Assembly (NCBI GenBank): GCA_013399115.1
Contig: VXAA01005231.1
Coordinates: forward strand, 438,122 to 502,121
DNA from: Anseranas semipalmata
Taxonomy: Eukaryota; Chordata; Aves; Anseriformes; Anseranatidae
DNA length: 64,000 bases
Reading direction: 5' to 3'
Part shown: piece by piece, positions 23,835 through 35,060 of the stretch
Position numbering within the stretch: position 1 is the stretch's first letter
Layout: each line of letters starts with the position of its first letter
Notes under the pieces: model-generated
Databases searched by the model: none
What the model was told of the DNA's origin: nothing
What the model saw: only the letters and a program-made list of their open reading frames with translations
Made by a program: the position numbers and the translations under genes

Positions 23835-24062
23835 TCATAGAATCATAGAATCACAGAATATCCCGAGTTGGAAAGGACCCATAAGGATCATCGAGTCCAA
23901 CTCCTGGCACTGCACAGGTCTACCCAAAATTTTAGACCATGTGACTAAGTGCACAGTCCAAACGCCTCTTAAATTCAGACAGGTTTGGTGCAGTGACTAC
24001 TTCACTGGGGAGCCTGTTCCAGTGTGCAACCACCCTCTCAGTGAATACACTCTGGACTATAA
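23835..24062 (-). mobile_element. CR1 LINE 3' end, minus strand
   Basis: Read in window orientation, this starts with the reversed CR1 octamer tail (TCATAGAATCATAGAATCACAGAATA at 23835-23860). It continues with GAGTTGGAAAGGACCCATAA, GGATCATCGAGTCCAACTCC, CACAGGTCTACCCAAAATTT, CAGTCCAAACGCCTCTTAAA and GGGGAGCCTGTTCCAGTGTG, then breaks off near 24062 in a region matching the CR1 sequence just upstream of the 3'UTR. So this is the last 230 bases or so of a CR1 inserted in minus orientation and truncated at its 5' end. The body is close to full CR1 spacing with few indels, making it one of the younger copies here. Its diagnostic phrases differ from the neighbour at 24.9 kb, indicating another subfamily. 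I see no clear target-site duplication. Confidence 0.95.
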
Positions 24063-24923
24063 ATAATAAACTTCTCATTGGAATCAGTTGAGAGTCAGAC
24101 TCCCATCCATGCTTAGCACTGGTAAATTACTAAATATCACCAAGAACAGAAAAGCAAAACCTAGAGTTGTGTCAGTGCTAAAGACTGGAGATCTGCAGGT
24201 CTCTAAAATGATTGACAAGATAAATTAAGAAATGTGTTATGAGTTGGGACCTGGCAGTTTCTGTCTCTGTAGGGAAACAGTGCTGGAAATGATGGCCACA
24301 GCAGCTGGTGGTGTCACAGGAGACCTCCCTCCTTCTCTTCCACCAGGTATTGGGCAACACGCAGCATGCCAAACTGAAGAGGCTGATGCATCCACCAGAA
24401 CTTGTACTGGGGCATTGCTGTCTCCAACAGCAGGGCTGATGTCTCTAGGGAATTGTGCAGGTCCAAGCAACAGCACAAAGAGCCACAAAGTCTAATTTAA
24501 CATTACAAATGCATTCAGCATGGTAAGTCAGGTAAGAGCATTTGTAATTGTGTGTTATATTAATATTGGGTTGGGTTTCTTTGAGGAGTTATAAAGTTCT
24601 GGCTCAAGAAGAAAAATGCAGTACTGGAGACTGCATCTTTAAGTGCTGAATCATCTCAGACAGAGAGTCTGAAGAAAAGATTGCTGTCAAGTGCTTGTGT
24701 GTATTGTTAGCTGGACCTGGTCTTGCAAACGCCTTAAGTACAGAGCAGCCATGGGATACCACAAGAAGCAAACCAATGCTGCATGCCCTATAATCCTGTC
24801 TTTAATCCACTGCTGATAAATTATGCAGAGAACTATTAAAGTGCACATTAGCAAGTTAACCCATGTAAGAGAGAGGAAGAAACAAACAGGCAGAAACACT
24901 TGAAGTTATAGACAGACTTGCTA

Positions 24924-25192
24924 TCATGAATCATAGAATCATAGAATCATAGGATGGTTTGGGTTGGAAGGGACCCTAAAGACCATCTAGTTCCAACCCC
25001 CTGCCATGGGCCAGGATACCTTCCACTAGACCACGTTGCTCAAAGCCCCATCCAGCCTGGCCTTGAACACTTCCAGGGATGGGGCATTCACAGCTTCTCT
25101 GGGCAACCTGTTCCAGAGCTTCACCACCCTCAGAGTAAAGAATTTCTTCCTAAGATTTAATCTAAATCTACCCTTTTCCAGTTTAAAACCTA
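24924..25192 (-). mobile_element. CR1 LINE 3' end, minus strand
   Basis: Tail TCATAGAATCATAGAATCAT is followed by GGTTTGGGTTGGAAGGGACC, AAAGACCATCTAGTTCCAAC, CCCTGCCATGGGCCAGGATA, CCTTCCACTAGACCACGTTG, CCCATCCAGCCTGGCCTTGA, CTTCTCTGGGCAACCTGTTC and AATTTCTTCCTAAGATTTAA. It fades out after AGTTTAAAACC near 25190. This is a minus-strand CR1 3' terminus of the subfamily with the GCCATGGGCCAGGATACC segment, 5'-truncated inside the ORF2/3'UTR junction. The copy is well preserved with few substitutions. It has the same orientation as the CR1 0.9 kb to its left but belongs to a different subfamily, so these are two independent insertions, not pieces of one element. Confidence 0.96.
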
Positions 25193-27559
25193 AATGAAGG
25201 TTGAAGATTGTATTGTATTGCTTTTACCACCACTTTGCAACTCTCAGCCGTGTTTATACAAGGGTTTTTTGGCCTGGTCATTTTTACATTCCAGGTAATC
25301 TCTGACCCTTTGTGATTTTTATTTTGTTTTTGATATAATACTGAATACATCTTATTCTTCAAAGTATCAGAAACTGGCGATAGAGATCGTTCGGGACTGA
25401 GCATTGGCAGACTCACCTGGCAGAGAAACTGGCTTTTAACCTTGCAATAAAGCAGAGGAGAGGATCTGGTTGAACACTCTGCAGGAGGCAAGGTCCTGCT
25501 GAGACATGGGACAGCTGGAAAACTGTACAGTAGCAGAGATGTGAGATATGCTGGCTTCTATCTGGGGCTCCACATTGTATGTTTGGTAGGAGTGATGAAG
25601 TCTGCTACCTTGTTAGGCTCACGCTCTCAAATTCTTCCTCTCATGAGCAGCTCCACTGTTTTTAAGAGAAAGATTTGTTTTAGGTGGCTGGTACTTTCAC
25701 CAAGCCCTGCATTTAACAGAGGGATATTCCCTCAGATTTTCTTATGGCTTCCACCTTCTTTTAAGGGATACGGTTTAGGAGACAACAAGGAAAGGCCCAT
25801 GCAGTCAACTTTTCACTATCCTGGTCACAGGAATGGATAATAATGAATTATTTTAAATGAGAAGCTTAATGGAAAAGGAGTAAATTAGTTTAAGGGAAAG
25901 GGATTTTTAGCTCAAATGTAGCAGTGCATAAATGCATGAGATGGCAGGTTCAGTAGCAGCCAAACCTGGTCCTGGGTGGTATTGTTAGTCCTGAAGAGAC
26001 CTGAGCTGCCTCTGCGCAGCACCACTTTCATGGCTGCGAAGAGCAGACATTGGTGTACTGGGGCTCATTAGCTCAGACTCAGTAAAGACCTTTCTGGGCC
26101 TGCCATACACAAAACCAGCTCAGGTGCTCCTGAAACCATGGTCCGTTTTCCAAAGAAGCTGGTAACTCATTCAGAGGCAATGGAGATGACCGGTCGTGTT
26201 TACAACACATTTGATGACAAATCTCTGCATGCATCAGAGAGGGACAACATCCAGCACATCTGTTGCATTTTTACTCCACAGGAGAAACTCCTTTTCCACA
26301 TTGCAGCCCATGTGTTCCCTGTATAATCTTCATAGAAGAAACTATGCACACAGCTGGTGTACAGCTGCTACCTACAAAGGACACATATCTCAGTGCAAAC
26401 AAAACAGTAAATTGTTTAGCTGTATAAAGTGACAACCTAATAAACAGATTCTCTGTTCCTCTACAGTCATTCCTGAGTATCTGTTTATATTTGGAAACTT
26501 TCACGGTGTTCAAGATGATTTATAACTGTTTGCCACTACCTGCTTTAAGGCCTATTCATCTTTCAGGAAAAAGCAGTAGCTGACCACTCCCTGTATGGCT
26601 CTTCACGCAGGCAATGTTGCAGATTTAAACAGGAATTGGGAAAACTGCATGGGAACACTGAACATATAGATGAAAATGCAGTGAGATATTATATAATTAG
26701 CCTACCAGAGGGTGAAATCCCTCACAAACTTCCAGGGTTGTCTCCCCCGATCAATAGCAGGATGCTGTGCTAGCTGCTTAAGCGCAGGCTGCAGGGAGGG
26801 TTAGGTGCTGCTGAATGGCGATGCTGAGCTGGGAGCTGTGCCAGTGCAAAACCCTGGTGATGGGGAGGCCTGATTCCTGCCATCAGAAAAAGCAAGGACT
26901 GCAGTTTCTTTTAAAGTTTCTTTTAAAACTTAGGGCTGTGGTGATGCCACTACCCAAGTCCTATATGGTACCCTGCTGGCTAAAGCACTTGCTCAAGAAA
27001 TAACTATACTAAGTGCCATCCTTAACCTGAGAGGTTCAAACACATGTAGTGCAGCCACTCAGAAATTAGGATTCTTTAAAAAAGCTTAGGTACACCAAGG
27101 AGCCTAGCTCTGTGACAAACAGTTTTTTTCTTCTAATAGAGGGAATCTTTACATCTGGTGCTGGACTGTCTTTTGCATGGGCTCAGATGCAGAAATGTCC
27201 AAGAAGCAGCAGCTATGCCAAGCCTTGCCCTTTTCCAGCTCTGCTGTAGCCCCTGGGCTGCAGTCATGCTGCCTCTGGTTGCTCTCTTTTGGCCCTTTGA
27301 GTAACGCCTAAGTTATTCCACCAAGACCCATCTTCAACAACAAGCTCTGAGTTTCTTCCCCTCCCACAGCTGTCCTGCTCATTAGGCTGCTCGCTTGGGA
27401 AACATCAGCTTGATCTTCTCCAGGCTGAGGAAGACCTAATATTGAGGTTTCCCTGGGCAGGCACCCTAACCACCTCACCATTAACTGAAAAAACACATGG
27501 CAGCGCCATCCCCATTACCACCTCCCTCATAACCAAGGCGTGATTTCAAAGAGCTTGGC
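25193..27559. other. unique non-coding DNA
   Basis: No gene, repeat body or strong signal is recognised. A direct doubling TTTCTTTTAAAGTTTCTTTTAAAA lies at about 26906-26930. The sequence becomes GC-richer toward 27.5 kb. Confidence 0.5.
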
Positions 27560-27880
27560 CACCGCCGAGCTCTGCAGGCAGCCGAACACCATCCGTGGGC
27601 GTTAGGTGTGCTCTGGGAACGGCAGTGGGCCGGGCCCCAAGGCAGTGGGGCCGGGAGCTGCCAGCTTCCCGCATCCTGCCCTTCTCGGCACCCAGGCAGG
27701 CAGCCACACAGGCTGCCGCGCTTCTGGCCGAGCACCGGAGCAGAGCTGGAGGTGCCCATGGAAGACAGGGGCCTCTCTTGTGGGCGCACAGACCCCGAGC
27801 TTTGCGAGCAGCTGAGGCTTCTTGGATTGCTGCTCTGGAGACAAGTGCCTGCCCGTTGTGCCTCTCTGCACCTCAAACCC
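27560..27880. promoter_or_regulatory. small CpG-rich patch (possible CpG island)
   Basis: About 320 bases with clearly raised GC and, by hand count, about 17 CpG in the densest 260 bases (for example CACCGCCGAG, GGGCCGGGCCCC, GGCTGCCGCGCTTCTGGCCG, CACCGGAGC, GGGCGCAC). Elsewhere the window is strongly CpG-poor. GC-rich sequence explains why long frames overlap on both strands here (up to 187 codons); none shows a domain. It may be a small CpG island, an unmethylated regulatory element, a 5' exon/promoter of an uncharacterised transcript, or an old GC-rich repeat. Confidence 0.35.
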
Positions 27881-30800
27881 TGCGACATAGCCGGTTTACA
27901 CACCTGCATCTTCCTTGTGCTTTCACGCTCACATCCAGCACTCTGCTCAAAACAACTTTTGGGCATCATGCCGCCATCTCAAACTCTCCATATCCCTTTC
28001 TATTCCACTATGGTGCCCTTCTGCCCAGGCTGTCCATGCATTTTTTTCAGCAGCCATTTTCTCTCCATCCTTTTCCCCCAGCAGAACTGATCTGCATGTT
28101 TGTAGTGAGACTGGTACTTCCCCAGACAAGCTCTTGTTGTATGACCAGGCCTCTATAGAGGCAGGTCTGGCACCACCATTGCTGGTGGAGCAATGCCCAT
28201 GTGGCCTACCGCCTGCTTTGGAGGGACCTCAAGGAGTTGATGAAATAGCCTCAGCTCTCAGCTGAGCAAAAACACAACCTCCTCTAACACCTCCAGCTTC
28301 TGACCCCAGGCTTTCTCTATCAGCTTTGCCTTTGCCTTTTGGCATACACACTGTGTGCTTTCACTTCTTTTTTCACTGTCTCTAGACTTGCTCCGATACA
28401 ATCCCATGACAAGACTAGCATGGACCAAAAGTGCCACCTAAGTTGTTTGTGGCCATATCTAAGTATTGGAATTTATTTTTGCTTTTGTTTTTCAGAGGTA
28501 GAAATAATGTGTTTCAAATAATAATTCTGTCAAAACTGTATTAAGACATCTATGTGCAGATTAAGCCTCTTGCTTTTCCACTTTGGAAGGCATGTGTGGG
28601 TTGGGAACAGAGCACTGATGCCCTGTCCCAGTTTCTTTTATAGTTCTCACTTACAAATCCTGCCACCACTGAGCACCTGGATTCCAGCAAAGCAGGGACT
28701 GAGTCAGGATCTTAGTCTAGGAAATCACCTCATCACAGAGCATGAGGTGACTTCTTCAGCTACTTTGCCACTCTTCCTGACAAAACTGATATGTCTTTCA
28801 AAGTATTTTAACTTAAAAAAAAAGTCAGAGAAATTTCAGTTGTCTCCTACTGCACAGTTTCTTTCAGTGTCACACTTCTGAAAATATTCTGAATCTTCAT
28901 GTGCTTCTCCTGTTCTTTCTTAGTGACGAACTTTTCATGGAACAAAAAGTACTCCTTACATCTTACTTGGTACAATATGTAATAAAATCCCCTAGGTTAG
29001 TTTAAAGTAGTTATTATGGCCCTTATTAGCATCATCTTCTGATGATGTATTAATATTTTAATGAATAGTTCTCTCTGTGTTGAAGGCCAGGAGATGACAA
29101 TCTACTGTACTCTAGCCTTTCAGACCTCAACTAGAACACTAGAATGAAAATTGATTTTCCCTCCTTTAAAACAGCACAGTGTATGTTAAGAAGCACACAA
29201 TTCAAAGAAATTGTGGGATGAAATGCAAACACTGCAGTACCCCAGACAATGGAAGAAACCATGTAATACAGGTACAGGAGAGGGTGACAAAGGGACATGC
29301 AGATAGTGTTACCCAGAGACAGCACAGCACTAACAACACTGGCACTTGGCCAGAGATAACAAGCCTCCTTATCCCACTGCTGAGCAAGTCAGGTTTCTCT
29401 GAAGCACGTTCTTCTCTTCAGCACTCGATAGTCTGGCTGGATTTACCATCTTGGGCTTAACAGCAGCAGTGCCAGACGTGAGTGTGCCTGCTCTGCAGTC
29501 CTGGTACCGGGAAAGCAATGGATGGGAGCTGAGCTGGCTCTGCACGTAGTCAGCTGGAGCCCAGCAAGGGTCCTTAAGGAAGAAGCTTTATTAGTACCAA
29601 GGTGAAAATGAAGAGGATGGGGTGAAATGTGAGAGTAAGGGGGAGGAAGGCAGGAGGAGCAGGACTGCACCATTTAAAGCTGATGAGCTCAGTTTAGCTG
29701 GGCTACTTAATTTTGTCCTCGGACTCTGCCACACAAGTGCAGTGAAACCAGACCAGAGCTGTCTCTGGGAGCAGCAGAGCTGCTTCTGGGTGATGTTGCT
29801 CCTAAACCAGTAAGTGCAGGTCTGGGGGGAGGCTTCCCTCTGGACTTCACAAGGGATCTGGGCTGCTCCTTTCCTTGTTCACAAGCAGGTGTGAACAGTG
29901 AGCTCTCGTACTCCTCCGGTGTCAGGCCACAGGGCTTAGTCTTGAAAAGTGCCCCTGAGAGTGCAGGTGCTCGCAAGCATTCCTGTAACACAACGCATCC
30001 CACAGGCGTAATTCGAGAAACACCCATGCACGAACTTGGTCTCAGACTTTATTCTGTGCTACATGGTAAAGTATTTTCCTGCCTCAAAACTATTCCATCC
30101 AAGTGGCCTGAACAACACAGGGATATGCAGGAACTATAACGTTCTTCTCGAAGTACAATTGTCCTGTTCCTCTTCTGACACTGCCTACTGATCCCCAAAC
30201 TGCACACAAAGCAGGAGACTGGGCATGTCAGGATGGAGAATCCTGCAGAAGAGTGGCTATCTGAAAAAAGAGCCCTTAAAATCTGTCTCCTGCACTACTA
30301 AAATACTCATAACTTCTTAGAACAAATGTCGAAGGACAAAGTAAGATGGAAGAATATATTTTTTTACTTAAATGTGCTTAGCAAAATCTTGATAATTGGA
30401 AGTGCATACACCGTGAATTCCAGTCATATGGTACCATGAAGTCTCTGCTGGCCCTACCACTTACTCTTGATATTAATTTATGTCAAAATACACTAATATT
30501 CTCCCTTTATTCTTGACTCATTTTCCATTAAAGCCAACGGAAGCTTTTCCATTGATTTAAATCTATAAAATGCCTTCTGAAAAACCCACACGTAGCTATT
30601 ATAGTTGCTTAATAGCTAACTACAGTATATGGTTATATATATATATTTTATATACTTTTACAGTAATAACTAGATACGTATATAGTATAGTTAACTATAA
30701 TAGAGTTAAATAGCTGTTAAAGCTCATTTGAGCAGGAAAAGAGTAATAACTTTTTACTGGAATGATTTAATATTTGCTGGTGGATTCCCTGGAATGATTT

Positions 30801-31014
30801 AAGAGCACTGCCTGTCTTGCGTCCTAGCTATGCTCAGAAATCAAGTGCAGGCTGAGAAACTTTGTCTGAATAACACAGAGGTTAACACATGGGACTGAAT
30901 CGATTTGCAAATCTTCTGGCGTGTCTTGAACAGGAAGCAAGGAGTCAAAAGTGTTTTGCTAATCCCATAGCTGTTTCAATGCTGAGGTCCATTTCTCCAT
31001 GCCATATAAGCACT
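27881..31014. other. unique non-coding DNA
   Basis: No gene is supported. At 29460-29960 the sequence is moderately GC-rich with G-tracts and overlapping frames but no domain. At 30596-30703 there is an AT-rich block with inverted repeats and the 14-bp palindrome TATAGTTAACTATA at 30686-30699. Confidence 0.55.
30596..30703. repeat. AT-rich inverted repeat with internal TA run and palindrome
   Basis: CTATTATAGTT (30596-30606) is the exact reverse complement of AACTATAATAG (30693-30703). The intervening 86 bases include a TA run at 30634-30647. A perfect 14-bp palindrome TATAGTTAACTATA sits at 30686-30699 and overlaps the right arm. AT richness makes chance inverted repeats common, so this is a structural description, not a claim of a transposon. 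Confidence 0.7.
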
Positions 31015-31165
31015 GAAGAGATCTCCAGAGCACATCGAGTTCAGCCCCTGCACCAGAGCAGAATCCATCCATATGTGACAGATGTTGGTCTAATCTGTTC
31101 ATACAGACCTCCAGTGAAGGAGATTTGCAACATAGCCTGCCTGCCTGATGCTTATCCCCTAGACA
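31015..31165 (-). mobile_element. ancient CR1-type 3' fragment, minus strand
   Basis: A decayed minus-strand CR1 tail. In window orientation the order is CGAGTTCAGCCCCTGCACCA (CR1 version: CTAGTCCAACCCCCTGC), GAATCCATCC, GTTGGTCTAATCTGTTCATA (CR1: TGTCTAACCTGTTCTTAAA), AGACCTCCAGTGAAGGAGAT (CR1: ATCTCCAGTGATGGAGATT) and TTGCAACATAGCCTGCCTGC. The octamer tail is eroded. It resembles the older CR1/L3-like types shared across reptiles more than the younger bird types at 23.8-25.2 kb. Fragmentary, non-functional. Confidence 0.72.
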
Positions 31166-31930
31166 GGGTGGTTTTTTTTTCATATATAATGTAAATCTTC
31201 TTTTTTGCAAATTAGACTCTTGTTTTATACCCTTCCCAGTGGACATGTTGAGCATTTAATTACTCACTGATCTCTTTAAAACAACCTTTAAGCAGTACCA
31301 ACGTTTTTCCACTTCACAACGTAATATGCTGATTTACACTAGCTGAGCAGCTGCTCTACAGTTGTAAAAGACCTATTCTACAAGCACCGGCCACTTCAGG
31401 GGACTGATGATGGGAAATCGAGATTTATGCTTTTATATTGAAGTGTTTCATGATTCTAATGCAGTTATGTTTGATGGTAACAATAAGTCATTGTGAGTTT
31501 ACATCTGCGATGGTGAACTGTAGAAACCAACTGTTTGAAGATGGGTTGTGCCAGCTAATGGTAGACAGCAAGATGGGTATTGCACTCTCAGAAAAAGCAC
31601 TGGGTCATTCTTTTATCGTGTTCTCAGTTTTGCTCATTGTAACACTGTTAAATTCATGTTAAAAACAAGGGAGAGAGAAATAAAACTAATACTTTGTTTT
31701 CTCCTAAACAACTTCCAGCAGAAGACTGTTGAAGTATTTCAGCATCACACAACAGGATTTTTAATTCCAGCCAAGATGTTAGCTGACAGTTTTTGCTTTC
31801 AAGAATGGTCTAGCCTGTTTCTTACAGATGCCTGATACATGACTTTTATGTGAGTGGTCCTTCTGTAGGATAATCTTACAACCATTCCTGGTTTTGCAAG
31901 GAAAGTGACTGCTCCAGACCATAAGAAAAC

Positions 31931-31946
31931 AAAAAAAAAAAAAAAA
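31931..31946. repeat. A16 homopolymer
   Basis: Sixteen consecutive A. The sequence upstream shows no transcript-like origin I can recognise. Confidence 0.9.
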
Positions 31947-33433
31947 TCCACTCGTATTAGCTTGGAAATCAATGCTCCTGGAAATTCTGTTCACAGAGAA
32001 AGCAACTCAGCAGCAAGTGATTTCTTCTTAATGGCTTGGAGACTTATCCTGAATTCATTACCTGAAATAACTCAAGACCAGGTGGCCTGGATACACAACT
32101 GAAAGTTGTGTGACCAAGATTAGACTCCACCACACCTCATGGCTACTGGCATGGTTCTGCCGGAATGGGATGTAATGATAATGTCTCTGGACCTTGCAGA
32201 GAATGGGAAGATGGGAAAAACTGTGGGGAGAGCAGAAATACAAATAAGCAAAAGATATCATCAGTATAAGATCCTTTTGATATGCTCAAAATTTCAAAGG
32301 AAGAAACAAACTGTGCTGCTCTCTTCTGGCCTGGCACATCTTGTCCTGAAGGTCAATGAATAAAAGACATAGAAATGGACGGAAAAAGAAAAGGAAGATC
32401 CAAAGGAAAGATAAGGAGACTGTGTCTCAGGGTTAGGACCATGCAAAGAAGAGACTGGAACCCAGACTGGAATAACCTGAAACCCTGGAGAAGCAAAGAA
32501 ATGAATTTAATGCTGAGCATTATCAGGGGTATCACTTCATTAGCTGCACTGAGCTCTTGATGCTTATCCCATACAAAGCTTTCAGGATTCACAAATGAAG
32601 CATCTTTCTATCTGAGTCCCTGCAGGGGCATGAGCTATCAGACCAGCTGTGACTATGCTTAATGCCACGCTGGTCATTGTGGAGCTCAGCACAGAGCATG
32701 GCCAATGCAGCCCCGGTCTTTGGAGGATGTGCCTAATGGGTAAAGGGGTGGTGTCCACCTTTTGTACCTGGTACTGTCCCAGGACTGGAGCACTCTGCCA
32801 AGGAACAGGAGCTCTTGGTGCTAATGGCTTCCTAACTGTTCTTAAGTTCATTAAAGCTCACGGCTACTAGATCTCCAGAGAACATCTGAACTGCAAGGCT
32901 GTTGCCTGGGCTGGGGGGCACTGGGCCCTGATCCATACCAGCAACCAAGAGTTGGTCTATACCCTGATGAAACAGGGAGAGACTTGGAGCAGAAAGGGCA
33001 GTCCCTCTTCTATAGCACGTCTTATGTAGGTTATGACAAGATGCAACAGGTAAATAAGGCAAACATGAGGTAGGAGTGGAAGTGGTAAAATGAGGCAACA
33101 GTGTCACGAATGCATCACCAAAGAATAAGCCTCTCTGCCTTTCTAGGCACCATTACATGGGACTGCTTTTGAGGCAACAACAACAACAAAGGGGAAGGCT
33201 TAAGGAGTAATTTGGGAGGGAGCAGTTTTATGAACTTCAACTGGGAGCTTGCCGCTGGTTGCAGCATGGGAGATAGCATGAAGATGGTTGACAAAGAAGC
33301 CAAGAGGGAAACAGTGCAAGGAAGTGTCATCTAAGAAACCGGTCCCTGGGCCAGCGACAATCTAGAAGGGTTAAGGAAAGGAGCTTCTCTTGGGCTGCTT
33401 GGGCAGATTGCTTGCTCTAGGAATCAAAGAGTG

Positions 33434-33469
33434 AGAATCAATATAATAGGAAAGAATCAATATAATAGG
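33434..33469. repeat. mini tandem duplication, 19-bp period
   Basis: AGAATCAATATAATAGG occurs at 33434-33450 and identically at 33453-33469, separated by AA. The exact match suggests a fairly recent replication-slippage duplication. Confidence 0.95.
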
Positions 33470-33596
33470 CGTATTTGCTAAGTACTGTAGGAAAAAAGGC
33501 AGGAGTGTTTTGCTTAGGTGTAGACCTGAAATAACATATAAAAGAAAGATTGAAAGTGGACAGCTGTTGCTTGATTTTTCTCTGAACCAGATGTGC

Positions 33597-33609
33597 CAGC
33601 AGGGGACTG
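33597..33609 (+). promoter_or_regulatory. CTCF-like motif (weak)
   Basis: CCAGCAGGGGACT matches the core CTCF consensus CCASYAGRKGGCR at all but two positions: the second G of GGC and the final purine. No functional evidence. Such words occur by chance in long windows. Confidence 0.18.
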
Positions 33610-34654
33610 GAAATCGTCCCCCAAATCAGCATGAACTTCTTTGAACATTCAGTGCTTCTCCATATGATAACATGGTTCCACAGACAACAAACAAGGTTAC
33701 AGTGAGTACTCAGGGTGTCAGTGCAACACAGAAGCTCAGAGACAAGTGCTGAAGTAGATCAAGAGCAAAAAAGGCTTTGATGCAATTCATGGCCTGGGAG
33801 TAATAGAAGAAGCAAATAATAAAGCAAAAGATAAGGGCATTGCTGAACAAGAGGAAGGGGAATGTGCTTGATAAGTATCAGTCTGATAACCAGGTATTTT
33901 GTTAAAACGGTTGAGCCAGAGTTGAAGGCCACATCAGGAGGGAGGGGAAGCAGAGGGAAGCCTAATTAATGAGACAGGGTCTCAGGATGGAAATAAAAGT
34001 CACTGAGAGTGAGTGGGAGAAGAGGAGAGCCAGAAGGCAAGGCAGGGAGGTGCTAAAACTGGGTGGTATCAGGTGTGAGGTACATCACCACAACATGCAT
34101 TAGGAAGAACAGTCAGAGGGAGGATATGAAGTGAACTGATAAAAGCAGGGAGAAGAGGACAGTTAGAGGGAAAGGAAACGTTAGTTTTCATTCAGCTTGC
34201 CTCCTGTGTAGAGGCTATCACAGGAATTTACCCTCTGTGTTTCATGTGTTTGTTGCTCAATTTGTGATGTGTGTTCACGAGTAACAACTTTGGTAAACTT
34301 TTATTTTTCCCTCTCATTAATCTCAGTGCCGCTGTTGCTGAGGATCTTCACAACATGAAGTAGAATGGTAAAAACTTCTAATTGCCATGCATGCAGGGTG
34401 AAGTCACCACGCAGTGTTGTTACTGAGTGGAGAAAGCACAGACAGTGTGGGAGCTGCTGAAAATCAATCATATTTTAGTAGTTTAACTCTGCTGCTTCTC
34501 CTGGTATTAAATGCCCTCTGACATGCCAAATTTACAGAGGACTACAAACAAAAGGTTGTAGCCGATTTCTGAATTGACACAGAACAGAAGAATTTAAAAA
34601 TGCAAGTTCATAACCTTTGTCATTATAATTGCATAAATTACATTCCTCCATCAG

Positions 34655-35060
34655 ATGCCCTCTCTCCCGGTCCCAGGCCCCTGGCTTCCACGTCTCCTGC
34701 AGCAGAGCCCCATGACTCTCCCAGGCTCAGGTTTCCTGCGGTCAGCCAGGATTACCTCATGGTCCTGAGTCATCTTCAGTTCTTCTGCCTCCAGGAGCAG
34801 AGCAGTGTCCATCACCAAACAGCCTTGCTAAAGCAGAGCCTGATTTGCTTAGAACAAAGACAAGACAGAGAAAATGGGCCTACAACAAAAGAGATATCTA
34901 TTCAAGTCTATCTGTGTGCCTCCCACTGAGGCTTACTGTGCTGGCTGCTCCTCCAGACTCCCTCAGCAGAGCCTCTCCGCGCACTGTCCTGTGCCCAGTA
35001 GCAGCTCCTGACAACTGCCTGCTCCCTTCTGGGAACAACTTCTTAACTGTTCACTGATCT
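34655..35060. other. pyrimidine-biased, repeat-like segment of unknown family
   Basis: A C/T-rich stretch in AT-leaning DNA with phrases such as AGCAGAGCCTCTCCGCGCAC and CTGCCTGCTCCCTTCTGGGA. A related phrase, GCAGAGCCTGATTTGC near 34835, recurs as ACAGAGCCTGAAGCTC near 35092. Composition and phrase repetition suggest an old interspersed element, perhaps part of a solo LTR. I cannot delimit ends, terminal TG/CA or a target-site duplication, and I do not recognise the family. The 109-codon plus-strand frame over it has no domain. Confidence 0.25.

Larger units (their letters stand above)
31166..34654. other. unique non-coding DNA
   Basis: No gene is supported. A16 run at 31931-31946. The 17-base unit AGAATCAATATAATAGG is doubled at 33434-33469. 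A CTCF-like word is at 33597-33609. Purine-rich GGAGGGAGGGGAAGCAGAGG-type sequence runs across 33930-34060. A short frame at 31438-31662 begins with a hydrophobic, signal-like stretch, but it is small and unsupported. Confidence 0.5.

Noticed and set aside
27481..28158. Overlapping frames of 160-187 codons on the plus strand and 162 on the minus strand
   Set aside because: All lie in the CpG/GC-rich patch where stops are rare. The frames overlap each other on both strands and show no domain.
31438..31662. 74-codon frame starting with a signal-peptide-like stretch
   Set aside because: A hydrophobic start is common in AT-rich DNA. No cysteine pattern, neighbour or promoter supports a secreted peptide.
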